A DNA stretch of 64,000 nucleotides from Bradyrhizobium sp. 164 (GTDB taxonomy: Bacteria; Pseudomonadota; Alphaproteobacteria; Rhizobiales; Xanthobacteraceae). The notes below the pieces were generated by a model. That model ran no database searches. It was given only the letters and a program-made list of their open reading frames with translations, and was not told the origin of the DNA. This document shows positions 40,841-48,101 of this stretch, one piece after another (position 1 is the stretch's first letter; the number at the start of each line of letters is the position of its first letter). A program made the translations under genes and the position numbers. The stretch covers positions 1-64,000 of the forward strand of contig NZ_JADPKA010000110.1 in assembly GCF_023073715.1 (NCBI RefSeq). The letters run 5' to 3'.

Positions 40841-42106
40841 ATGCATGGGACTATCGAGAGCGCAGCCAAGCTCGACGCGTTGCGCGAGCGCGCCACATCG
40901 CTGCCGCTGGAGCAGTTCGATCCCGGCGATCCTGAACTGTTCAGGACCGATACGTTCTGGCCCTATTTCGACCGCCTGCGCCGGGAGGATCCCGTGCACT
41001 ATTGCAAGGACTCGATGTTCGGCCCGTACTGGTCGGTGACGCGCTACAATGACATCATGGAGATCGAGACCAATCATTCGGTGTTCTCCTCCGCCTCCGC
41101 ACTCGGCGGCATCACGATCCGCGACATCGATCCAGACCTGCGCCGCGAGAGCTTCATCTCGATGGACCCGCCGCGGCATGCGGCGCAGCGCAAGACCGTG
41201 GCGCCGATGTTCACGCCGACGCATCTGGACAATCTCGCGCTCAACATCCGCAAGCGCTCGGCCGAGTGCCTGGACAACCTGCCGCGTGGCGAGGTGTTCG
41301 ACTGGGTCGACCGCGTCTCGATCGAGCTCACCACGCAGATGTTGGCGGTGCTGTTCGACTTCCCCTGGGAGGACCGCCGCAAGCTGACGCGCTGGTCCGA
41401 CATCGCCACCACCATTCCCGGTCCGGACGGCCTCGTCGCCACCGAAGACGAACGACAGGCCGAGCTGACGGAATGCGCGGGCTATTTCTCCCGCCTCTGG
41501 AAGGAGCGCATCGAGCAGCCGCCGAAGAGCGACCTCTTGTCGATGATGGCGCATGGCGCCGCGACGCGCGACATGGATGCGAAGAACTTCCTCGGCAATC
41601 TCATTCTTTTGATCGTCGGAGGCAACGACACCACCCGCAACACCATGTCGGGCTCGATCTACGCGCTGAGCCAGCATCCGGACCAATATCGCAAGCTGCG
41701 CGAGAATCCTGATCTGCTCGACAGCTTCGTGCCGGAGGTGATCCGCTGGCAGACGCCGCTCGCGCATATGCGGCGCACGGCGCTCTCCGACTTCGAGTTC
41801 CGCGGCAAGCAGATCAAGAAGGGTGACAAGGTCGTGATGTGGTATGTCTCGGGTAACCGAGACGAGGAGGTGATCGAGAGGCCCTACGATTTCATCATCG
41901 ATCGCGCCCGCCCGCGCACGCATCTCTCCTTCGGCTTCGGCATCCACCGCTGCGTGGGCTTGCGGCTGGCCGAACTCCAGCTCAAGATCATCTGGGAAGA
42001 GATCCTCAAGCGCTTCGACCATATCGATGTGGTCGGCGAACCCAGGCGGGTCTATTCGAGTTTCGTAAAGGGTATCGAGACGCTGCCGGTGAAGATCGCC
42101 GTGTGA
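40841..42106 (+). CDS. Cytochrome P450, CYP153-type (first of tandem pair)
   Basis: A 421-residue soluble P450. The heme loop HLSFGFGIHRCVGLRLAELQ has the axial Cys; the I-helix LILLIVGGNDTTRNTMSGSI has the oxygen-activating acid-Thr pair (NDTT); EVIRWQTPLAHMRRTAL is the K-helix ExxR. These, with RDPVHYCKDSMFGPYWSVTR near the N-terminus, match CYP153, which hydroxylate the terminal carbon of alkanes, fatty acids or terpenes. No membrane anchor. ATG 40841 follows GGGAGAG. No ferredoxin or ferredoxin reductase gene is beside it, so partners must be elsewhere. It differs in the N-terminus from the second copy. Confidence 0.85.
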   Translation: MHGTIESAAKLDALRERATSLPLEQFDPGDPELFRTDTFWPYFDRLRREDPVHYCKDSMFGPYWSVTRYNDIMEIETNHSVFSSASALGGITIRDIDPDLRRESFISMDPPRHAAQRKTVAPMFTPTHLDNLALNIRKRSAECLDNLPRGEVFDWVDRVSIELTTQMLAVLFDFPWEDRRKLTRWSDIATTIPGPDGLVATEDERQAELTECAGYFSRLWKERIEQPPKSDLLSMMAHGAATRDMDAKNFLGNLILLIVGGNDTTRNTMSGSIYALSQHPDQYRKLRENPDLLDSFVPEVIRWQTPLAHMRRTALSDFEFRGKQIKKGDKVVMWYVSGNRDEEVIERPYDFIIDRARPRTHLSFGFGIHRCVGLRLAELQLKIIWEEILKRFDHIDVVGEPRRVYSSFVKGIETLPVKIAV

Positions 42107-42171
42107 GTCGAAGAACTCCCCTCTCCCGCGTGCGGAAAGAGGCGAAGGAAAGATCAACTGGAGCCACGACC

Positions 42172-43446
42172 ATGAACATCCAAGCGCCGGTTAGAGTGAA
42201 CAAGGCCGAACGCATGCGCAGGGCCCGCGAGGAGGCCTATGCGACGCCGTTGTCGCAATTCCACCCCGGCGCGCCCAGGCTGTTCCAGGACGATACCTTG
42301 TGGCCTTGGTTCGAGCGGCTGCGCAACGAAGAGCCGGTGCATTACTGCACCAACGCGCCGATCGAGCCCTACTGGTCGGTGGTGAAGTACAACGACATCA
42401 TGCATGTCGACACCAATCACGGCATCTTCTCCTCCGACTCCAAGCTCGGCGGCATCTCGATCCGCGACGTGCCCGAAGGCTATGACTGGCCGAGCTTCAT
42501 CGCCATGGACCAGCCCCGGCACTCGGCGCAGCGCAAGACGGTGTCGCCGATGTTCACCCCTCAGCATCTGGACGAACTGGCCAAACTGATCCGCCAGCGC
42601 TCGCAGACCGTGCTGGACAATCTGCCGCGCAATGAGACTTTCAACTTCGTCGAGCGCGTCTCGATCGAGCTGACGACGCAGATGCTGGCGACCCTGTTCG
42701 ACTTCCCCTGGGAGGAGCGGCGAAAGCTGACGCGCTGGTCCGACGTCTCGACCGCGTTGCCCAAGAGCGGCATCGTCGCCTCGGCCGAAGAGCGCCGCCG
42801 CGAGATGGACGAGTGCTATGCCTACATGTCGAAGCTGTGGAACGAGCGCGTCAATTCCGAGCCGCGCAACGACCTGTTGTCGCTGATGGCCCATAACGAC
42901 GCCACACGCCACATGGACCCCGACAACCTCATGGGCAACATCATCCTGCTCATCGTCGGCGGCAACGACACGACGCGCAACACCATGACCGGCTCGGTGC
43001 TGGCGCTGAACGAGAACCCGGAGCAGTACGACAAGCTGCGCGCCAACCCGGCGTTGATCGATTCCATGGTGCCGGAGGTGATCCGCTGGCAGACGCCGCT
43101 GGCGCATATGCGGCGCACCGCGCTCCAAGACACCGAGATCGGCGGCAAGCACATCAAGAAAGGCGACCGCGTCGTGATGTGGTACGTCTCGGGCAACCGC
43201 GACGAGGAGATGTTCGAGCGGCCGAACGATTTCATCATCGACCGCGCGCGGCCGCGCACCCACCTCTCCTTCGGGTTCGGCATCCACCGCTGCGTCGGCA
43301 TGCGTCTGGCCGAGCTCCAGCTCCGCATCATCTGGGAAGAGATGCTGAAGCGCTTCGACCGCATCGAGGTGGTCGGCGAGCCCAAGCGGATCTATTCGAG
43401 CTTCATCAAGGGGTATGAGTCGCTGCCGGTGCGGATTCCGGGATAG
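42172..43446 (+). CDS. Cytochrome P450, CYP153-type (second of tandem pair)
   Basis: A 424-residue P450, clearly a paralogue of the gene just upstream: heme loop HLSFGFGIHRCVGMRLAELQ, I-helix ILLIVGGNDTTRNTMTGSVL, K-helix EVIRWQTPLAHMRRTAL and WPSFIAMDQPRHSAQRKTVS. N-terminus MNIQAPVRVNKAERMRRARE is unlike copy one. GGAG precedes ATG 42172; the gap after copy one is 65 bases, so the two are probably one transcript. Different substrates or redundancy are both possible; tandem CYP153 genes are known in rhizobia. Cytoplasmic, with external electron partners. Confidence 0.85.
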   Translation: MNIQAPVRVNKAERMRRAREEAYATPLSQFHPGAPRLFQDDTLWPWFERLRNEEPVHYCTNAPIEPYWSVVKYNDIMHVDTNHGIFSSDSKLGGISIRDVPEGYDWPSFIAMDQPRHSAQRKTVSPMFTPQHLDELAKLIRQRSQTVLDNLPRNETFNFVERVSIELTTQMLATLFDFPWEERRKLTRWSDVSTALPKSGIVASAEERRREMDECYAYMSKLWNERVNSEPRNDLLSLMAHNDATRHMDPDNLMGNIILLIVGGNDTTRNTMTGSVLALNENPEQYDKLRANPALIDSMVPEVIRWQTPLAHMRRTALQDTEIGGKHIKKGDRVVMWYVSGNRDEEMFERPNDFIIDRARPRTHLSFGFGIHRCVGMRLAELQLRIIWEEMLKRFDRIEVVGEPKRIYSSFIKGYESLPVRIPG

Positions 43447-43496
43447 GCTCCGCTCCTAGAAGGCTCTTTGGGGCAAGCGACCTCATCAACCTCCGC

Positions 43497-43599
43497 TGTC
43501 ATGCTCCGCGAAAGCGGAGCATCCAGTACGCCGCAGCCTTTCGGTTCCAGCCGTGCGGCCTCTGGAATACTGGATTGCCCGCCTTCGCGGGCCATGACA
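43497..43599. repeat. Intergenic repeat with short hairpins
   Basis: TGTCATGCTCCGCGAAAGCG-GAGCATCCAG on the left and CTGGATTGCCCGCCTTCGCG-GGCCATGACA on the right are outward-matching inverted halves (TGTCATG...CATCCAG and CTGGATT...CATGACA), with inner hairpins GCTCCGCGAAAGCGGAGC and CCCGCCTTCGCGGG. A related smaller copy is at 49,749. Confidence 0.7.
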
Positions 43600-43736
43600 C
43601 CGAGGGTGAGGCGAAGAGCGCATCGCCCCTGACACTCCGCAAGCGCAGCGACACCCCGGCTATAAAATTCCGGCATGACAGCTCGCGCCAGATGCGAAGG
43701 CAAGTTGGCACCGGGCTGTTCTAAGCACGAGCGCAC
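43600..43736. other. Intergenic region after repeat
   Basis: A short stretch before the LysR gene end. No gene supported; a hairpin-rich mix of repeat edges. Confidence 0.3.
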
Positions 43737-44657
43737 TTAACTCAGCCTGATGTCCCACAGGCCCTCCTTGCGGCAGGCCGCGACCTCCTCACGCAAAAGC
43801 CCGGTGATGGCGAGCGAGGCCGTCGAGGCCGGACGATCGATCGGAGAAGCGAAAATGAGCTCGCGCGTCATCGGCTTGGACACGGGCGCGGTCTCCAGCC
43901 GGCCGTCCGCGACCTCGCCGTGGACGGATGATGGCGGCAGCAGCGCGAAACCGAGGCCCTCCTCGACCAGGCTCGTCAGCACCCGAAACGAATCCGCTTC
44001 CAACTGGACGTCGAGCTTGATCTTGCGCTGGGCCGCCGCGTGCTCGATCAGCGCGCGGAGGCCGTGCGAATGACTGGGCAGCACCAGGCGTTGCCGCAGC
44101 AGCCAGCCGATGTCGACGCTCTTCCTGCGCGCGAGACCACAGCCGCGCGGGCCGACAGCGACGATGTTGTCGCGGCCGAGACTCTCGACGTTGAGATGCA
44201 GGTCGGCCGAGCGGCCGTAGAGGATGGCCAAGTCCATCTCGCCGCGATGCAGCCATTCGACGAGATGGCCGCTGTAGCTCTCGACGATACGCAGCGAGAT
44301 ACCGGGAAATTTCTCGACGCAGCGCCGCGCAAAGCGCGCCGACAGCACGCAGCTCACGGTCGGAACCAGGCCAAGCACGACCTGGCCGGATGGCGGGCCC
44401 TTGGCCGACTGGATGTCGTCGCGGATCTGGTCGATCTGCCGGACGATGCCGGAGGTTCGCGCCAACAGCAGGCGCCCGGATTCGGTCAGCACCATGCCGC
44501 GGCCGTTGCGCGTGAACAGCTCGGTGCGCAGCTCGTGTTCCAAGAGCTTGATCTGGCGGCTGAGCGCCGGCTGCGCCACGCGCAACGTGTCGGACGCCTT
44601 GGACAGGCTGCCGAGCTCCGCCACGCAACTGAAGGTCCTAAGCTGACGGAAATCCAT
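43737..44657 (-). CDS. LysR-family transcriptional regulator
   Basis: A 306-residue regulator from ATG 44657. The HTH is MDFRQLRTFSCVAELGSLSK then ASDTLRVAQPALSRQIKLLE (residues 1-40), followed by a helix HELRTELFTRNGRGMVLTES. The effector domain begins GQVVLGLVPTVSCVLSARFA and has PSHSHGLRALIEHAAAQRKI and VEEGLGFALLPPSSVHGEV. It is divergent from the acyl-CoA dehydrogenase operon with 125 bases between, so it most likely controls that operon, typical for LysR. The inducer may be an acyl-CoA or organic acid (inference). Confidence 0.85.
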   Translation of the reverse strand: MDFRQLRTFSCVAELGSLSKASDTLRVAQPALSRQIKLLEHELRTELFTRNGRGMVLTESGRLLLARTSGIVRQIDQIRDDIQSAKGPPSGQVVLGLVPTVSCVLSARFARRCVEKFPGISLRIVESYSGHLVEWLHRGEMDLAILYGRSADLHLNVESLGRDNIVAVGPRGCGLARRKSVDIGWLLRQRLVLPSHSHGLRALIEHAAAQRKIKLDVQLEADSFRVLTSLVEEGLGFALLPPSSVHGEVADGRLETAPVSKPMTRELIFASPIDRPASTASLAITGLLREEVAACRKEGLWDIRLS

Positions 44658-44782
44658 GCTTGCCAATCCTGGAAGGCTACTCCATACGCTATAGCAAATG
44701 AGCATAGGGGGCTGGCGTTGTTTTCACAACGCCGGGGGATTGGCCGGCGTTATCTTAACTGCCGCTATTGATTGGAAACGCC
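44658..44782. promoter_or_regulatory. Divergent LysR/acyl-CoA operon control region
   Basis: Between the start codons of the LysR gene and the dehydrogenase. An inverted-looking block, CCATACGCTATAGCAAATGA-GCATAGGG (about 44,681-44,707), is a candidate LysR box of the T-N11-A kind, and GGAAACGCC precedes the dehydrogenase ATG. No experiment or conserved copy in the window confirms it. Confidence 0.45.
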
Positions 44783-45952
44783 ATGAGTCAAGAACACCAC
44801 TCCGAAGATTACGCCGACATCCGCGAAGCGGTCGCCAAGCTCTGCGCGCAGTTTCCCGGCGAGTATTGGCGCAAGCTCGATCGCGAGATGGCTTACCCGA
44901 AGGCTTTCGTCGATGCGCTGACTGAGGCCGGCTATCTCTCGGTGCTGATCCCTGAGGAATATGGCGGCGCGGGGCTGAAACTCTCGGCCGCAGCGGCGAT
45001 CCTGGAAGAGATTCAACGTGCGGGCTGCAACGGCGGCGGCTGCCACGCCCAGATGTACACGATGGGCACGGTGCTGCGGCACGGTAATGCCGAGCAGAAG
45101 GCGAAGTATCTGCCGAAGATCGCGAGCGGCGAATTGCGCCTGCAAGCTTTCGGCGTCACTGAGCCGACCAGCGGCACCGACACCTCCTCGCTCAAGACCT
45201 TCGCGCGCAAGGATGGCAACGACAGCTACATCGTCAACGGCCAGAAGATCTGGACCAGCCGCGCCGAGCATTCCGACCTGATGGTGCTGCTGGCGCGCAC
45301 CACGCCGAAGGAGCAGGTCAAGAAGCGCACCGATGGTCTCTCGGTATTCATCGTCGACATGCGCGAGGCCAAGGACAATGGTCTGGAGATCCGCCCGATC
45401 CGCACCATGATGAACCACGCGACCACCGAAGTGTTCTTCACGGACATGAAGGTGCCGGCGGAAAATCTGATCGGCGAGGAAGGCAAGGGCTTTCGCTACA
45501 TCCTCTCCGGCATGAATGCCGAGCGCATTTTGATCGCGGCCGAATGCGTCGGTGACGCCAAATGGTTCATCGCGAAGGCCACGAACTATGCCAAGGAGCG
45601 CGCGGTGTTCGGCCGGCCGATCGGCCAGAATCAAGGCATCCAGTTTCCGATCGCCAAGGCCTACGCCTCGATGCGCGCGGCCGAGCTGATGGTGAAGGAG
45701 GCCACGCGTAAATACGAGGCCGGGCTCGATTGCGGCGCGGAGGCCAACATGGCCAAGATGCTCGCGGCGGACGCGTCGTGGGAAGCGGCCAATGCCTGCA
45801 TCCAGACTCATGGCGGTTTCGGCTTCGCCGAGGAGTACGACGTCGAGCGCAAGTTCCGCGAGACGCGACTCTACCAGGTGGCGCCGATCTCGACTAACCT
45901 CGTGCTGTCGTACGTCGCCGAGCACGTGCTCGGCATGCCCCGCTCGTATTGA
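44783..45952 (+). CDS. Acyl-CoA dehydrogenase family protein
   Basis: A 389-residue FAD enzyme that makes an enoyl-CoA. AVAKLCAQFPGEYWRKLDRE, then LTEAGYLSVLIPEEYGGAGL and LQAFGVTEPTSGTDTSSLKT (FAD/substrate loop TEPxxGTD) with YIVNGQKIWTSRAEHSDLMV follow the family order; GFGFAEEYDVERKFRETRLY is the C-terminal conserved helix. Where short-chain enzymes have YEGTSEI this protein has YQVAPISTNL, so the usual catalytic Glu of that position is missing; the base may be elsewhere, as in isovaleryl-type enzymes. First gene of a three-gene operon, 10 bases before the CoA-transferase. Controlled by the divergent LysR gene. Confidence 0.85.
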   Translation: MSQEHHSEDYADIREAVAKLCAQFPGEYWRKLDREMAYPKAFVDALTEAGYLSVLIPEEYGGAGLKLSAAAAILEEIQRAGCNGGGCHAQMYTMGTVLRHGNAEQKAKYLPKIASGELRLQAFGVTEPTSGTDTSSLKTFARKDGNDSYIVNGQKIWTSRAEHSDLMVLLARTTPKEQVKKRTDGLSVFIVDMREAKDNGLEIRPIRTMMNHATTEVFFTDMKVPAENLIGEEGKGFRYILSGMNAERILIAAECVGDAKWFIAKATNYAKERAVFGRPIGQNQGIQFPIAKAYASMRAAELMVKEATRKYEAGLDCGAEANMAKMLAADASWEAANACIQTHGGFGFAEEYDVERKFRETRLYQVAPISTNLVLSYVAEHVLGMPRSY

Positions 45953-45962
45953 GGCAGCCATC

Positions 45963-47066
45963 ATGGGAGCACTTGACGGGATCAGGGTGATTGCGGTCGA
46001 GCAGGCGGTGGCAGCACCGTTCTGCTCCTCGCGCCTGGCAGATGCCGGCGCGGAGGTGATCAAGATCGAGCGGCCCGAGGGCGATTTTGCACGCGGCTAT
46101 GACGCGGCAGCCAAGGGCCAGAGCAGCTACTTCGTGTGGCTCAACCGCGGCAAGCAATCGGTGGTCGTCGATCTCGCAACGAAAGAAGGCTGCGCCGAGC
46201 TGGAAAAGCTGATCGCAAGCGCCGACGTGCTGATCCAGAATCTCAAGCCGGGCTCGATGGACAAGCTCGGCTTTTCGCGCGAGCGGCTGCTGAAGGACTA
46301 TCCCAAGCTGATCTCGTGCACGATCACCGGCTACGGCGACGCGGGCCCCTACGCGCATCGCAAGGCCTATGACTTGCTGATTCAGGCGGAAAGCGGCCTG
46401 GCCTCGATCACCGGAAATCCCGACGGCGCCTCGCGCGTCGGCATGTCGATCGTCGACGTCGCGACCGGCGCGACCGCGCATGCGGCGATCCTGGAGGCGC
46501 TGATCGGGCGCGGGCGTACCGGCAAAGGTGCCGACATCCGCATCTCCATGTTCGACGTGATGGCGGATTGGTGCACCGTGCCGCTGCTCAACTCGGAGGC
46601 CGGCAATCCTCCAAAGCGCATGGGCCTGCGCCATCCCTCGATCGCGCCCTATGGCGTGTTCACCTCGGAGGATGGCAAGGACATCTTGATCTCGATCCAG
46701 AGCGAGCGCGAGTGGAAGACGCTTTGCGCAAAGGTGCTGGACCAGCCGGACCTGCCAAGCGATCCGCGCGTCGCCAACATGGTCGAACGCGTGCGCAACC
46801 GCGACTTCACCGACAAGACCGTCGCGGACGCCTTCAGTCATATGACGCGCGACGAGCTGCTGAAGCGGCTGTCCGATGCCGACATCGCCTTTGCCGAGGT
46901 CAACACCATGGCCGACCTCACCAACCATCCGCATCTGCGCCGCATCGAGGTCGATACGCCCAACGGCCGGGTCAGCTATCCCGCGCCGGCGCCGATCATC
47001 GTTGGCGAGACGCGCAGCTATGGGCCGGTGCCGGCGATCGGCGAACGTCCCCAATCCAAAAAATAA
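45963..47066 (+). CDS. Family III CoA-transferase (CaiB/BaiF)
   Basis: A 367-residue CoA-transferase. MGALDGIRVIAVEQAVAAPF is the start, then LADAGAEVIKIERPEGDFAR and FVWLNRGKQSVVVDLATKEG (RGK motif), IQNLKPGSMDKLGFSRERLL, and the catalytic Asp in RKAYDLLIQAESGLASITGN. RPSIAPYG-type block (RHPSIAPYGVFTSEDGKDIL) completes it. These enzymes move CoA between carboxylic acids, e.g. succinyl-CoA to mesaconate or citramalate. Its neighbours are a dehydrogenase and a MaoC-like hydratase, suggesting branched C5 dicarboxylate or similar metabolism. Stop to next start is 14 bases. Confidence 0.88.
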   Translation: MGALDGIRVIAVEQAVAAPFCSSRLADAGAEVIKIERPEGDFARGYDAAAKGQSSYFVWLNRGKQSVVVDLATKEGCAELEKLIASADVLIQNLKPGSMDKLGFSRERLLKDYPKLISCTITGYGDAGPYAHRKAYDLLIQAESGLASITGNPDGASRVGMSIVDVATGATAHAAILEALIGRGRTGKGADIRISMFDVMADWCTVPLLNSEAGNPPKRMGLRHPSIAPYGVFTSEDGKDILISIQSEREWKTLCAKVLDQPDLPSDPRVANMVERVRNRDFTDKTVADAFSHMTRDELLKRLSDADIAFAEVNTMADLTNHPHLRRIEVDTPNGRVSYPAPAPIIVGETRSYGPVPAIGERPQSKK

Positions 47067-47080
47067 TAGAGCGAGGCGTC

Positions 47081-47926
47081 ATGACCGAGAAGCTCGACAT
47101 CGATCATTTGCGGCAATGGATCGGCCGCAACCAAGAGGCCACCGACATCGTCACCGCGCAGCTCGTGAAAGGATTGCGCGCGACGCTGTTCCAGGAGGTC
47201 GGCGAGCCCAGGAACGGCGATGCCGCACCGTTCACGGTGCATTGGTGCCTGGCACAACCGGTGTTTCCAATGTCGATGTTAGGGCCCGACGGCCACCCGA
47301 CCCGCGGCGGCTTCCTGCCGCCGGTGCCGCTGCCGCGCCGGATGTGGGCCGGCGGTGAGATCGAGTTCCTTGAGCCGCTGCGCGTTGGCGATGAATCGAC
47401 GCGCACCTCACGCATCGCCGACGTGCAGGTGAAATCGGGCTCGACCGGCACGCTGTGCTTCGTCTCGGTCGAGCACAGCATTTCCTCGCCACGCGGGCTC
47501 GCCATTCGCGAGCGGCAGGACATCGTCTATCGCGAGATGACGAGCAGCGCGCCCGCAAAGGCTCCGCCCCCGCTACCGAAGGCGCAGCATCGCGAGACTC
47601 ATGTCTCCGATCCCGTGCTGCTGTTCCGCTACTCCGCACTAACCTTCAACGGCCACCGCATCCACTACGACCGCGACTATGTCACCAAGGTCGAGGGCTA
47701 TCCGGGCCTGATCTTCCACGGCCCGTTGCAGGCGGCGCTGATCATCGAAATGGCGGCCCGCTTGCATGGCGGCAAGGCGCCGAAGAAATTTACCTATCGT
47801 GGCGTGCAGCCGCTGTTCGAGGGCACGGAGTTCTCGATCAATGCGAATGAGACCGAGGCGAGCATGGAGCTGTGGACCGCGAATGCGGAAGGGCAGCCGA
47901 CGATGAAGGGCACGGCGGTGTGGTGA
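47081..47926 (+). CDS. MaoC/FAS1-like hydratase (3-methylfumaryl-CoA or mesaconyl-CoA hydratase-like)
   Basis: A 281-residue hotdog-fold hydratase. The N-terminal half reads GRNQEATDIVTAQLVKGLRA, FTVHWCLAQPVFPMSMLGPD and GGFLPPVPLPRRMWAGGEIE; the C-terminal half LFRYSALTFNGHRIHYDRDY then VTKVEGYPGLIFHGPLQAAL has the catalytic pair (Asp/His in NxHRIHYDxxYxxxxEGYPGLxxHGPL). That full-length, two-hotdog form is mesaconyl-C4-CoA/3-methylfumaryl-CoA hydratase (Meh, HTD2-like). Third gene of the LysR-divergent operon. Exact substrate not decided by sequence. Confidence 0.82.
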   Translation: MTEKLDIDHLRQWIGRNQEATDIVTAQLVKGLRATLFQEVGEPRNGDAAPFTVHWCLAQPVFPMSMLGPDGHPTRGGFLPPVPLPRRMWAGGEIEFLEPLRVGDESTRTSRIADVQVKSGSTGTLCFVSVEHSISSPRGLAIRERQDIVYREMTSSAPAKAPPPLPKAQHRETHVSDPVLLFRYSALTFNGHRIHYDRDYVTKVEGYPGLIFHGPLQAALIIEMAARLHGGKAPKKFTYRGVQPLFEGTEFSINANETEASMELWTANAEGQPTMKGTAVW

Positions 47927-47978
47927 GGCTCTCTCCTCGTCATTGCGAGGAGCGAAGCGACGAAGCGGGAATTTAGAC

Positions 47979-48082
47979 CCTCACCCTGAGGAGCGCGCCC
48001 TTCGCGCGCGTCTCGAAGGGCGAGGCCACCAGCCGGGCCTTCATCCTTCGAGACGCGCGAAGACGCGCTCCTCAGGATGAGG
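47979..48082. repeat. Intergenic repeat, inverted arms
   Basis: CCCTCACCCTGAGGAGCGCG-CCCTTCGCGCGCGTCTCGAAGG on one side and CCTTCGAGACGCGCG-AAGACGCGCTCCTCAGGATGAGG on the other are inverted copies. Same family as 28,426 and 31,922. The benzoylformate decarboxylase gene begins 20 bases later. Confidence 0.75.
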
Positions 48083-48101
48083 TCGAGAAGGGACGGAAAC
48101 C

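Noticed and set aside
40682..42157. 491-codon minus-strand frame opposite the first P450
   Set aside because: An antisense shadow: the plus-strand P450 has all family motifs, and the same frame appears opposite the second P450 as expected for paralogues.
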